A DNA stretch of 64,000 nucleotides from positions 156,460-220,459 of the forward strand of contig CAJNDT010005834.1 of assembly GCA_905221615.1 (NCBI GenBank). Reading direction: 5' to 3'. Source of the stretch: Symbiodinium sp. CCMP2592. Its lineage: Eukaryota > Sar > Dinophyceae > Suessiales > Symbiodiniaceae. Positions 53,771-64,000 of the stretch are shown here, piece after piece; position 1 is the first letter of the stretch; each line of letters begins with the position of its first letter. The position numbers were made by a program, and so were the translations under genes. Below the pieces are notes generated by a model. That model saw nothing but the letters and a program-made list of their open reading frames with translations. It did not search any database and had not been told where the DNA came from.

Positions 53771-55757
53771 GTGAGTTCTGGGTTGAAGTTTTAGGATAAT
53801 TTAGGATTTGGGGTTTAGGGTGGGTTCATGCTGGATTAAAAGCTTCAATGCGCAGGACTTGGAGGGTATGGTCGAGGAGCTTTCTTAAACTAACGGGGTT
53901 TTGTGAGGCTGACGAAGAGGCTCCCTCCATTGGTACATCCTACTTATGACCTACTTACTATATCCCCCGGACCCTCCAGGTAACATCCTCAACCCTAAAC
54001 CCTCATAAGCCCTAAGCCTCAAACCCTACATCCTAAACCCTAAAGCCCTAAACCCTAAAGCCTTAAACCCTAAACCCTAACACCCCAACACCCTAAACCC
54101 TAAAACCCTAAACCATAACCTCTGCTTAGATAGCGCTCCCTAGGCCCTAAGCTTCATGAAGCTTTGTCGCTGCGAGTTTCCAAAGCAGGACGAGACCCTT
54201 ACACCCCAAAATGCTACCAACCTTTACCTGGACCTTGAAAAACCCTGCCATGTTGGTGGTTTTTTGGGAGATCATAACAAGGAAACCTCGAAAGGAAGAT
54301 TTTATTGCGAGGATTCAGGCAGGACTATGAAAGCTTAAAGGTGCTTAAAGTGTTGCCGTTCAGACCTGTTGGAGCAAGGATGGTTCTGTACTTCAACATA
54401 CAGATTGTATGGCTGCTGGGGTCTTGCAGTCTTGGGTGAGGGTACCCTAAACCCCAAACCCGATTCTAAACCCGAAACCCTAAACCCTAGTCTAAACCCT
54501 CAACCCTAAACCCGTAAACCCCACACTAAACCCTCAAACGGGTTTAGGGATTTGGGGCTTGACGCTCAGGATGCGTCACTTCCAGCCTCTTAGGGTTGGG
54601 TTAGGGACTCTTCACATTTCGCCTGCGACCCGGAGCAGACAGAGCAACAGGCTGTGCTCTGAGTTTCTTCGAAAACTTAAAGCTCAGCACAAAGCATAAA
54701 CTCAAACCAGCAGTGAAAAGCCCTGCACCCAAACCTCTACGACCTACGCAAGACTTGCTTACAGTTAGGGTTCAAAGGAGTAGGGTGTACCTGTTCCGTC
54801 GCAACCTCCCTTGTTTAGCAATGTGATGTGTAAAATTGCGTAAACACAGAGACCACAACACCCATACGAAGGAGACAAACCATAGTTCCCATGGTTTGGT
54901 GTACCCAATTGAGACTACAGACCCCCCAGATGAGACTTAGAAAGCCGTTAAGAGGCCTCGTAGGTCTTTGAGGTATTTTCACCTTAAGCTCTAGAGCCCC
55001 TAATCCGAATGACTATATATCAACCCCCAAAAAATGAAACCTCCACAGGCTCAGGGTCCCAGAGTGTAATTACCGTATACTCTCCCTGCAGACCCCTAAA
55101 CCCTAAACCCCTAAACCCTAAACCCTAAACCCCTAAATCCTGAACGTGTTCTAGTTACATGCCCTTGCGTGAGGTACCACGGCAGCTTTGGCGCCAGGCC
55201 AGCGTTTGGTGTCAGAGTTGCCTCTTCTTTGCTTAGGAGTGCCATACTTTAATTTAATACTTTGGAACCATTGTGAATAAAAGTTTATGCTTTCTTCTCC
55301 CGGGTTACTTAAAAGCCCAGTCTTTTCGTACGAAAAAGAAGCCCACAGGCTCCAGGGACACTACCATCATGGAATTAAAGACCATAATAGGAATGGTCTT
55401 TTGGGACCTAGTTCCATATATGGACCCTCTGGGGCAGTTTCTAGTAGGTTCTGTTCGAGCTTGTTTTACGGGTTTGTGTTTAGGGCCTAGGATCTGCGTG
55501 GTCTGGGATTTGGAGTTGAGGGTTTTCGGGCTTTAGAGTTTAGTGCTTTTATTTCTCAACATTCTGGATTGTAGGTATTCAGGAGTTCAGACTAAATCAG
55601 ACTGCGTCGAGACCAGAGTCCCCCGAGTCTCTGAGCTTTCAGGTTAGGATTCTAAGGTAAGGTCTAGTTCTATGGTCTATGCTTCAAGCTGTGATGCTTA
55701 AGGATTTATGGTATGAGCTCAGGGTTCGGTCACCAGCGCTACATAACGGAGGCTTCC

Positions 55758-55866
55758 CAGAGGCTCCAATATCTCTTAATTAAGAAATATACCTTAACTT
55801 GTAGTAGGATTCCTGATATGATTTATGGCATATTTCCCTTAATTAAGGGCTATTGGAGTCTCTGGG
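55758..55866. mobile_element. Palindromic element, family D
   Basis: CCCAGAGGCTCCAATATC ... GGGCTATTGGAGTCTCTGGG with TTAATTAA inner arms. Confidence 0.75.
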
Positions 55867-58800
55867 TTCGCAGGTCACGGGTACAGAGTGAATCCTTTCG
55901 AGCCAGATGTCCCCCGAAACAAACTCTTACATTGAAAGCTTCCAGAAGTTGGAACATGGATTTATATTGGAGTTGCCGGACATTAATTAAATAAGCGCAC
56001 CTTCTTTTGGGGGTCCTTATAGTCGTACTATTTAAGGTACGAAATTACAGTCCCCTATCTTCAGAAACTCCCATCTCGGCTTCTTCCGTGGCTAAGTGTA
56101 AGGCCTGAGTCAAGAGGAAACTTGTGCTGCAAGTGTCCCGCGGTTGCTGTATTCCCGGACCCATGATTAAAGTCTACATCGTAACAGCACCCAGGGCTTC
56201 AATGCCGTTAGTAAAACTAAGCCATAGCCAAGCAGCTCTTTCCTGTGTGCAGAGGTGTGGAAGCAGATGGGTGATGCGCCTAAACCCTAAACCCCCGAGC
56301 CACCCGTAAAGCCGAAACCCCTAAACCCAAAACCCCTAAACTCCTAAGCCCCATATTCCAAAGCTGGATCCGGGGTCCGAGCAGCCAAGATGCGGGCACG
56401 CCAAACAGGTCCTCCCGGCTCCACGGACAAGATCTGCAGCTGACCTTCAATTATGGTCCTAGGAGGTTCAAAAAGCAATAACTCCAAGGGTAAAATGGGA
56501 CCCTAAACAAGGACCCCTAGGTATATACCCTTAATATAGCTATTATATACCCATTGTATAGCCCATTATAGGCTAGGGGTCCCCATTAAGGGTCCCTCCT
56601 TTTCCCCTTTAAATAACACTGAGCCAAGCACTGAGCCGAGACCAGGTTTTCATCTCAGGGCACGCATCTCGATCCTCAGCAGAGAATCGATCGCACCTCT
56701 TGGCAGACTTCGTGTGAGGGCGACCGACGACCTGATTGGTCACACCATCCCGGAGGGTCCGAAGTACCAATATGGTAGAATGTAGGGTTTCTATATTGAA
56801 AAATTATTATTATGATTTGGGGAAGTATCCCCCACAACAGTACCTATGACGACTCTTTGGGCATCTTTCGTTGCGACCCACCCCTGCTCCAACAGCGACC
56901 GGCGTGCGTGCATGACCTGTGCCTACCCACAACTTTCTAGGGGTTTTCTGTATGCCAGAGCCTCCTAAGGCTGCTAAGAATATTCTGTGAATCGTAGACG
57001 AGTCCTTTATACTCTGCAAGGTATGTGGCTTACTTGCCCAAACATCCCCTAGACAAATCCTGACAAATCCCTCCTTTATCAATCCTTTGTCGAACCTTCG
57101 TAAACCCTTATACTGCGGGCCCTTATACCGTATGACAGCACCTTATGTAAACCTTATAAAACCCTAAACCCCGAACCCCTAAATCGTAAACCCCAAATTC
57201 GAAACCCCTTATGAACCCCTTAAAAACTCTTACAAACCCAAATAAACCCGCACATACGCCCCTTATAAACCCTTATATAAACCCTCAACCTTAAACCCCA
57301 AACCCTGAACCCTTTATGACAGCAGGCCAGACCGGGCGAGTCCTTGGCCAGGCTCTATGGTCAGGCGGTGGCTCGGTTACGAGGGTCCAAGATCTACCCA
57401 AAGGCTCCATGTACCTTTATACCCTATGTAGGCACTTTAAGGCCTAAGTATATACTGTATGGGTACATGGAGGGGTTCAGAGGGGTCTGTGGTGCAGGGT
57501 TTAGGATTAAAAGGGTCCGAGTTGGGTTTAGAGGGTCCGTCCTCGGATTCTTTCTTTCAGCTCTCCATGTCAGGGTTCCTACAGGGGTTCCACAAGCGCT
57601 TTGGGGTTTGTTTTTGAAATTTCAAGGTTGAGGGTTTTGGTGTTGTTAGGTGTTGGGGTGTGTTTTCTTTCTTCGTTCCCCAAACAGTGTGCTAATGTTA
57701 TGGGGTTCTTGTGTTGGAAGAAGAGAGAATCCCGGCGCGCCTCCAAACGGGGCTCCGCGCCAACAACAGCAGATGGCAACTGGTTGCGACATGTGTTTTC
57801 CCAAGCACGTCAGGCCCTTACGCATGTGACAGTGGTCGCGACTTGCTGGTGCTAGTCGGCTGTTTGGGATCTCCGCTGGCATAATCACGGGTGCTTACGG
57901 GGTTTCATCGGTTTATTAAGTGTTTACGGATCGGGGGTTGGGGGTCTTGGAAATATGATTTACTGTAGCTCCCTTAGCTGCTGTACGCAGGGATTGCTTG
58001 GGGTTTAGATGGGTTGAGGGCCTTGGGTTTAGGGTTTTGTGTCATTGGGTTTGGGTTTTCGTTTTCGTTTCTGGTGTTAGATTCTGAGAATTCTCTGGTA
58101 TATTATGGCCTCTCTCAGGGATTGCACTCAGCTCTTCTGAACCCTGAACCCTACCCCTGATAAACCCCAACATCCCATTGCCTGAAATTCCAAACCGTCA
58201 TACCCTAAACTTTGCCCGTCCTAACGCCCTGATCCTAGATCCCTACTCAAAGGGTCATGTGACTTCGTAACTTGCTTATAACCCCAATTAAGGCTCTTAG
58301 AACTGTACTTACTTTAGAGTAGAACCCGAGACCCAAACCAAGCCAAACCAAGGCACGATTAGACGAGGAGCGGCTGTCTGCGCAGTTCGAGCTCCAGGCA
58401 CCGCGGACTACAGCATTCCTGGTTGGAGGTTGAAACCCCAAAGCATCCGTAGTACCTACATATAGTAGAAAATAGGTCTTCTAATTACGGTTCTAACTAC
58501 GATAATAGCAATCGCAATTGCTATTGGGCTTGGGGTAAACATTTTTCATGGACGAGTTCAGGACCCTGTGGGTACAGCTTTCTTACATGATCTTTCTGGG
58601 GTTGCAGAGTTGACACCGCCAAATCCAGAACCTCTGAAGACCAAAGCTCTGACCGTACCTTTATAAGACCCTATAGACCCCAATTAATCCACAATGTCAC
58701 AACAACTCTATTGTAGTAACCTTAGAACACTTGAATTGAAAACCGCTGCCTATTACTAAGGCCCCTTATACATAAGCCGATACTATAATAGCAAAGCCTT

Positions 58801-59002
58801 ATATATAAGGGTTTCCGTCATAGGGGACCCTAATATAGCACCCTAAATAGTAGGATCCTTATTATAAGGACCCCAAAATAAGGTACCCCTAATTTTCGGA
58901 AACTCCCATATAGCAAAGGCATTATAGAAGCCTGAAAGGCACTGATAGAACCCTGCAGCCACCCTGTTAATTAGGAGGCTCTGCTCTCTATACACTCTAT
59001 AC

Positions 59003-59159
59003 TCAGAGACTCCAATGTCCCTTCATTAAGGAGTATACTTGAAATCATAACTAGTAGGATCCCTAAAATGATTCAGGGTATATTACCTGAAGTTATAGTA
59101 GGATCCTTAAAATGATTCAAGGTACATACCTTACTTATTGGATATTGGAGTCTCTGGGC
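59003..59159. mobile_element. Family D element with duplicated centre
   Basis: CAGAGACTCCAATGTCCC ... GGATATTGGAGTCTCTGG. The centre carries the GTAGGATCC..AAAATGATTCA segment twice. Confidence 0.75.
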
Positions 59160-59837
59160 ATGCCCTCAACCCTTAGAGTTTAGGCTCGTGTTCGTGAGGA
59201 TGTCCTGGCAGAGGCGCGAGCAGAGACTTCGCCCGAGCCTTGGGGCTTTGCTAGGATTAGGGGTTTAGGGTTTAGGGATTGTTAGGTTTAGCCCGTTCTT
59301 AAAGGGTCATGGAACGTAGCAACTAGGGTTATCATTCAGGTAAGTCTACCTATACTTACTTATATCCCCAGTTAAGGTACTAATATAACTTATAGCCTAC
59401 TACTTACTAAGTCTCATGACTCATGATCCTCCAAGCTTGGCTGTCGGGTATTCGGGTGTATTGACGTGCCTCGGGGCCTACCCCAGACTTTAGGATGCCT
59501 TCTTGGAGACATTGGTTCTCAGGTAACCAAACGAGGTACTACATGTTGGTGTCTAGGTAGTGTCCTAGCCCTAGGGATCAAAATAGCCCAAAAGCCTTGT
59601 ATAGTATGGTCTTTGGGCCCACAAGCCTTAGTATATGAGTCCTTAGATCCCTGGGGTAGTACTGATCATATGGATTCGAGGTCGACTTCCGTAGGAGCCT
59701 ACCCTGCTCAATGCCTGCAAACTTGTTCCCTGCGACGACTTCAAGTAGGCCCATGCCAGCCCTCAGCCGAAGTCTACCATAAATTGCGCGTCCCTCCCAC
59801 ACACGGAACCCTTGTTAGGTCATTTGCAGTGTTTTCC

Positions 59838-59943
59838 TCAAAGGCTCCATGTAACCATCTGGTATATACTTAGGCCTTACAGTACCTATATAGGGATCCT
59901 TTGAGGCTTAAGTATCTACTATAAAGGTACATGGAGCCTTTGG
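59838..59943. mobile_element. Palindromic element, family B
   Basis: CTCAAAGGCTCCATGTAACC ... GGTACATGGAGCCTTTGGG. Confidence 0.8.
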
Positions 59944-60474
59944 GTATGCCAGAACCGCAACCCGAGATCTTGTACAGCTTTGTTGCTGGGTTCCATTGGT
60001 TGTGTGAGCCAGCACCCCCTCGAAAGCTGAAAGCCCACTTAAGCCCAGCAAGACCTGCCTTTTCAGGGCTACTTATTACGGCGTTCTGTTTGCATGTCCT
60101 CGAAAAAGGTAGGCTTTCCTAGCCGTTTGAAGCCTAAAGCCTAAACCGACCCTAATTCCTAAACCCCTAAACAAACCCTCTCAAGCCTAAAACCCTGAGA
60201 CGCTAAATACCCTAAGGCAGCGGAGCGTTCAGTTTTGGGACCCATCCCTGGAGAGAGCCTTTGCATTGCTCCAGCAGACGATGGAGGCATGCGCTGGGGT
60301 TTGGGTTTTTTTAGGGTTCGGGGTTTGGGGGTTAAGGTTAATTAAGGTGCTTGTCATTAATTTAGGAATTCGGTTTAAGGGTTCCGAGTTGTTGGTAGAT
60401 TTCAGGGTCGGGGACTCGGCTCAACAGGGCTGCAAGTCTAGGTCTGAGCAGGGTTGGCGGAATCGGGGTAATAA

Positions 60475-60572
60475 AGGGAACTCCAGAAAGTTGGAATATG
60501 GTTTCAGGGTAGGATACCCTATAAGTTACCATAAAGAGCTTAGGATAATCATATTCCAACTTTTTGGCCTTT
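60475..60572 (+). mobile_element. Palindromic element, family A
   Basis: AGGGAACTCCAGAAAGTTGG ... TTCCAACTTTTTGGCC. Confidence 0.8.
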
Positions 60573-60775
60573 GCTTTAGGGCTTCGTAAACCTCGAACCC
60601 CAAACCTACATGCAGTCCTGCAACCCCTACGTGACGACGTCAACTCGAAGGCCCTTACCCATCTCTGCATCCCCCCTGACAAAAGCTGTGGATGAGAATA
60701 CCACAAACAGCTATCCGTTTGCCCTTAGTGTTCCGAAAACATCTCTAGACACTACATAGGTTATTATGTCTGGGG

Positions 60776-60900
60776 GGGTGTGTATGTATGCGCATGCATG
60801 CATGTATGCATGTATAGATTGATGTATGTAGGTGTGTACGTATGTAGGTAGGTATGCATGCATGCATGTATGTATGTGTAGTTATGCATGTGTATAAGTA
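60776..60900. repeat. GTAT/GCAT microsatellite
   Basis: Mixed GTAT, GCAT and TAGG tetranucleotide repeats. Confidence 0.9.
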
Positions 60901-61424
60901 TACAACCCCTCTGTGTGTGTATATATATGTCATTATATGTATACCGTATGTACTTACTGTACGACACTTTAAGTCAACAATATACAATGACATACCCCAC
61001 CACCCTGTTACAGGAGTGCGAGCTCTTGCACTTAGAGCTCACGAACGGCGCGGTGTCTCGCCGGGGGAATCCCGGCGTCGGCTCGACACCAAGGCATCCG
61101 AACCCAAGATAGACTAGTTGCAGTTCTTTTACAGAGTTCCTTCAGGGCTCCAATTCCTCTTGAGGTGTTTTCGGGTTTTGTGGAGGGGCATTGCAATGAT
61201 TAGAAGACACTTTGGGGGTATGCCTAAGATTAAAGACAGCACTCCACAGGATTAGCATTGCTGAGTATGCAGGCTTTTGCATCAGCAGCTGGGTAGCTAA
61301 CCCGAAGGAACAGTGTCAGCAGGGCTGTAGTAGTTTAGGACTTCGGAAGTAATCAGGGTTAGGGAGGATCAGCAGGGCTTTATACGAATGTAAGGGTTGG
61401 AATTTCTCAACCAGCCAGGTTGCA

Positions 61425-61533
61425 TATGTGGGTTTCCGACAATTAGGGGTACCTTATTTTGGGGTCCATGTAATAAGGATCCTATTATTTAGGGTACTAT
61501 ACTAGGGTCCCCCATTTTCAAAGAATCCCACAT
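61425..61533. mobile_element. Palindromic element, family F
   Basis: TGGGTTTCCGACAATTAGGG ... GGGTCCCCCATTTTCAAAG. Confidence 0.65.
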
Positions 61534-62156
61534 GTGCCCGGTCTGATTGAGAGCTGTTTGGGCTTGACGGGGTTCTCTTGCTTGTCGGGCTCCTTGGATG
61601 TAATGTCTTGGGTAACAGATTGACTCTCAGGGTCTTGGGGTCGAGGTTTAGGTTATATTATAGAATCCAAGAAGCAACAACACCAGTGCTAAGCAGCGCA
61701 AACTCCTTACCACATGAGCCCAGTGCCGAAGACTCGACAGCCCTGTATATGCTGAGTCCCTAAGCCGGATAATTCCATCCCGGGAGGGCACACTAGCCCT
61801 CGATTAGGGGGTATACCTTCAATCACACCAAGACTCCCTGGTAGTATCGGAAGTATATTCCTGTTATTACGGGGTTTGTTGTGCCAGCGGGTCGGGAACC
61901 GTAAACCGGGCCCGACCTATAGTCTCCATTGTAGTTGGTTTGTTGGTTAGAGGTAACTGAAAAACAAACTACAGTACGCCTAGATGCCCGAAACCCAAAG
62001 CCCTAAACGCTAAGCCGTGAACCCCAAATCCACGGCCACGGGCTTTCCCAGGAGTTGCGCCGAGGACCTGCTTCGATTTGCAGTTCTGCACTGCTCAGTA
62101 GCTTTGATCACGAGCCCCTACTTTGACAAGGATTCTAAAGGGATCCTTGGAAGCGA

Positions 62157-62228
62157 CATATATATATATACACACATATATACATATACATATATACATA
62201 TATACATATATACATATATATATATATG
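62157..62228. repeat. TA/TATACA microsatellite
   Basis: TATATA with repeated CATATATA units. Confidence 0.95.
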
Positions 62229-62428
62229 TACTCATTCCTCGTCATGGGTCCGACATGTGGGTGAGGGTCCTCACAAAACTGGGTTCTTGTTGAGGCATTC
62301 AGTGAAGTTAGGATGGTAACAAAACTTAGACTTCTTACACAGCACACGGAAAAGGGATTCCGTAAGCCCGCATCCTGGATCCCAAATCCTAACCCCCCGT
62401 GGCCTCTCCTTCCGAAACAACTGCGCAG

Positions 62429-62575
62429 CAGGACCCAGCGCCCCGCGTGGAGTATCTGGCGCAGCTTCATAGTGCTTTGAAGCAGGCTGTTTTCGTGCAG
62501 TAAAAATTGTCGTTTTCCGTGTTTGCGGGGTGTGAAAGGTTTGAGGCCCCGAGCCAGACCAGTGCAATTGCCTGA
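62429..62575 (+). CDS. Last two exons of a host gene
   Basis: Exon 62429-62499 (GCGCAG acceptor; DPAPRVEYLAQLHSALKQAV) ends in phase 2 at GTAAAA. Exon 62539-62575 (FEAPSQTSAIA, TGA) starts after GTGAAAG in the matching phase. The intron would be 39 nt. A minus-strand open frame overlaps, but the + frame is more protein-like and fits the phase. Unknown family. Confidence 0.4.
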
Positions 62576-63158
62576 ATCATGACCTGCAGAGCTGATAGCT
62601 TGCTCTGCACCTTGACCCTGTCGGCCCATTTGCCTAAACTGTATAATTATCCTGAGGCCTCCAAGGGGTTCCTGTACATTGACTGCAGCGCCAAAGTAAG
62701 TACATACCAGACATGGGCCTGATAAAGAGTCTGACGCCCATGTGACCTTGCTAATTAGCAGGCAGCCCTCGAAGCCCGTCCGGAGCTCAGATGCTCACCC
62801 TAAACCCCCTAAACCCTACGCCCTGTTGCTGTCTTTGTGCGTTTGCTTCCGCGGGTCGTCGGCCGCGAGGGCGGGTTAGTCGCGAAGAGCTGCTTTTGGC
62901 TTTCCTCAACGTGTGAATCCTGGACCATGAAGCCCAACGTGTACCGGGGTACCATAAGCCCTCCCTGTGGCCCACAAATCCTAACCTTCCAAGGAACTCT
63001 ATACAGAATCACAGTGATCAACCCCTGTAAACGGAGGGTTTTTGGGCTATACTAGGTATCGATGTCGCATGATGTTTACCTTCCCTTTTTGTTGAATATA
63101 GAGCCCTAATTCGCAATAACCTCGGGGACTGTTGAAATCGACACGTAGAAAAGTAAAA

Positions 63159-63252
63159 GCCAGAAAGTTGGAATATGATTATCCTAAACCCTTTATGGTC
63201 AAATTATAGGGTCTCCTAGCCTGAAACCATATTCCAACTTTCTGGAGTTCCC
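63159..63252 (-). mobile_element. Palindromic element, family A, inverted
   Basis: GCCAGAAAGTTGGAATATG ... CATATTCCAACTTTCTGG. The arms match perfectly over at least 17 bp. Confidence 0.85.
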
Positions 63253-63712
63253 TTTATGGGTATGGACCCTGGACTGGTGGCAGCCTCCTGCTTCGGATCC
63301 AAAGGGTCCTAGGTACTGCTATGGGGGGATGCTTCCCCAAATTATATTCATAATTCCTTTCCTAGAAGCCCTACTTCTTGCCATTTAGGACGTTTTGGGG
63401 AAGAACCCGCAGCAGGTTCATGAGACATCATAAGTAAGTAGACTGGCTACAATTGATCGTAGTAGTCCGTGCGTATAATGATTTATACTTCGAGTTGGGG
63501 GGGGGGGTATGAAATTTATGACCGCAAATGTTTCAAAGAACCTTCATAGCATTTCCAGCCATGGTAGCCTAACAACTCTCACGATAAACCCTGAGCCCTC
63601 AACCGGGGCTTTGGGCTCCGGGTCTTTCCCCGGTTGCGGGTTTGCAAACACATTGCAAAGCTTGAAATCCGATGGCTCCAAAGGCAGGGAGCCCTAAAGC
63701 CTACACTGGGGT

Positions 63713-63805
63713 CTGGTTAAGGAGTTTGTGTTAACTTACCATAATCAAGAAACCATATTATTTACTATAGCTCCCTGAAATGGTATATAACTTAAAGTGT
63801 GTAAG
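63713..63805. mobile_element. Palindromic element, family L
   Basis: GTGTTAACTTACCATAATCA ... ATGGTATATAACTTAAAG. The same family as 43912-44009. Confidence 0.6.
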
Positions 63806-64000
63806 TTCCTCAACAACCACGCAGTAAACCCAACCCCCCCAACACGGCGTGTCGAATCTGCACTGGTCAGCAAGGAAGAGCTGCTTGCCGATGGGATGAG
63901 CTGCTTAGCACCTGTGACCAAAGCAGCTTAGAGTTTGTATTTTGTTTGGGCGTTCCAGCAGGGGTATTTTTGACAGTTCTGCAGGGCTTCGGAATCCCTG

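Larger units (their letters stand above)
53771..62428. other. Long repeat-dominated stretch
   Basis: CCCTAAA arrays (53995-54120, 54440-54540, 55085-55140), palindromes D (55758-55866), F (56007-56072), B (57399-57473), E (58241-58313), F (58857-58912), D (59003-59159), E (59298-59435), B (59838-59943), A (60475-60572) and F (61425-61533), and microsatellites. Short open patches, for example 56850-56930, did not reach a firm exon. Confidence 0.45.

Noticed and set aside
62135..62629. Minus-strand 164-codon ORF
   Set aside because: It reads through a TA microsatellite and opposes a + frame with matching exon phases.

Overview
The window looks like nuclear DNA of a dinoflagellate. It is full of TTTAGGG/CCCTAAA telomere-like words in both orientations. 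It carries a Cys-rich RCC1-type repeat protein of the kind common in Symbiodiniaceae and relatives. Every host coding stretch I can support lies on the + strand, as in dinoflagellate unidirectional gene arrays. Host genes are cut into small exons (about 20-230 nt). Many introns hold a palindromic, MITE-like element of about 75-150 bp. These elements fall into a dozen or more families and look like introners (intron-making transposons).

Layout. 0.4-1.5 kb: an ORF wrapped in short hairpin repeats. 3.3-8.2 kb: isolated exon-like stretches, and a broken OTU-type cysteine protease gene at 4.5-4.95 kb. 10.8-11.9 kb: an RCC1-like repeat gene. 12.25-28.99 kb: an AT-rich virus-like island, itself interrupted at 20191-25339 by a GC-balanced DNA transposon. 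29.5-47.4 kb: multi-exon host genes, a 29-bp satellite and a Cys-rich single-exon ORF. 48-64 kb: sparse exon-like stretches among many palindromic elements and microsatellites.

The island carries Polinton/Maverick-type genes. These are a retroviral-type integrase, a protein fusing a family B DNA polymerase to an SF1 helicase, an A32/FtsK-HerA-like packaging ATPase, a fibre ending in a peptidase S74 chaperone domain, a GIY-YIG nuclease, a small DUF5754-like protein and several small ORFs. I see no capsid protein. Most of the large genes carry frameshifts, often at A runs, and some nonsense codons, so this is a decaying integrated copy or a poorly polished assembly.

The nested transposon has near-perfect TIRs (core about 22 bp) and a perfect 9-bp target duplication. 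It encodes a DDE transposase and a separate SF3-helicase-like ATPase. It landed inside the S74 domain of the fibre gene: the reading frame lost on the left resumes on the right once one target copy is removed.

In the best host genes (31.6-34.0 kb and 44.0-47.4 kb), exon phases agree across many junctions, and the introns between them contain the palindromic families. None of these host proteins is one I recognise. All exon models are inferences from reading frame, splice dinucleotides and phase, without transcript data.
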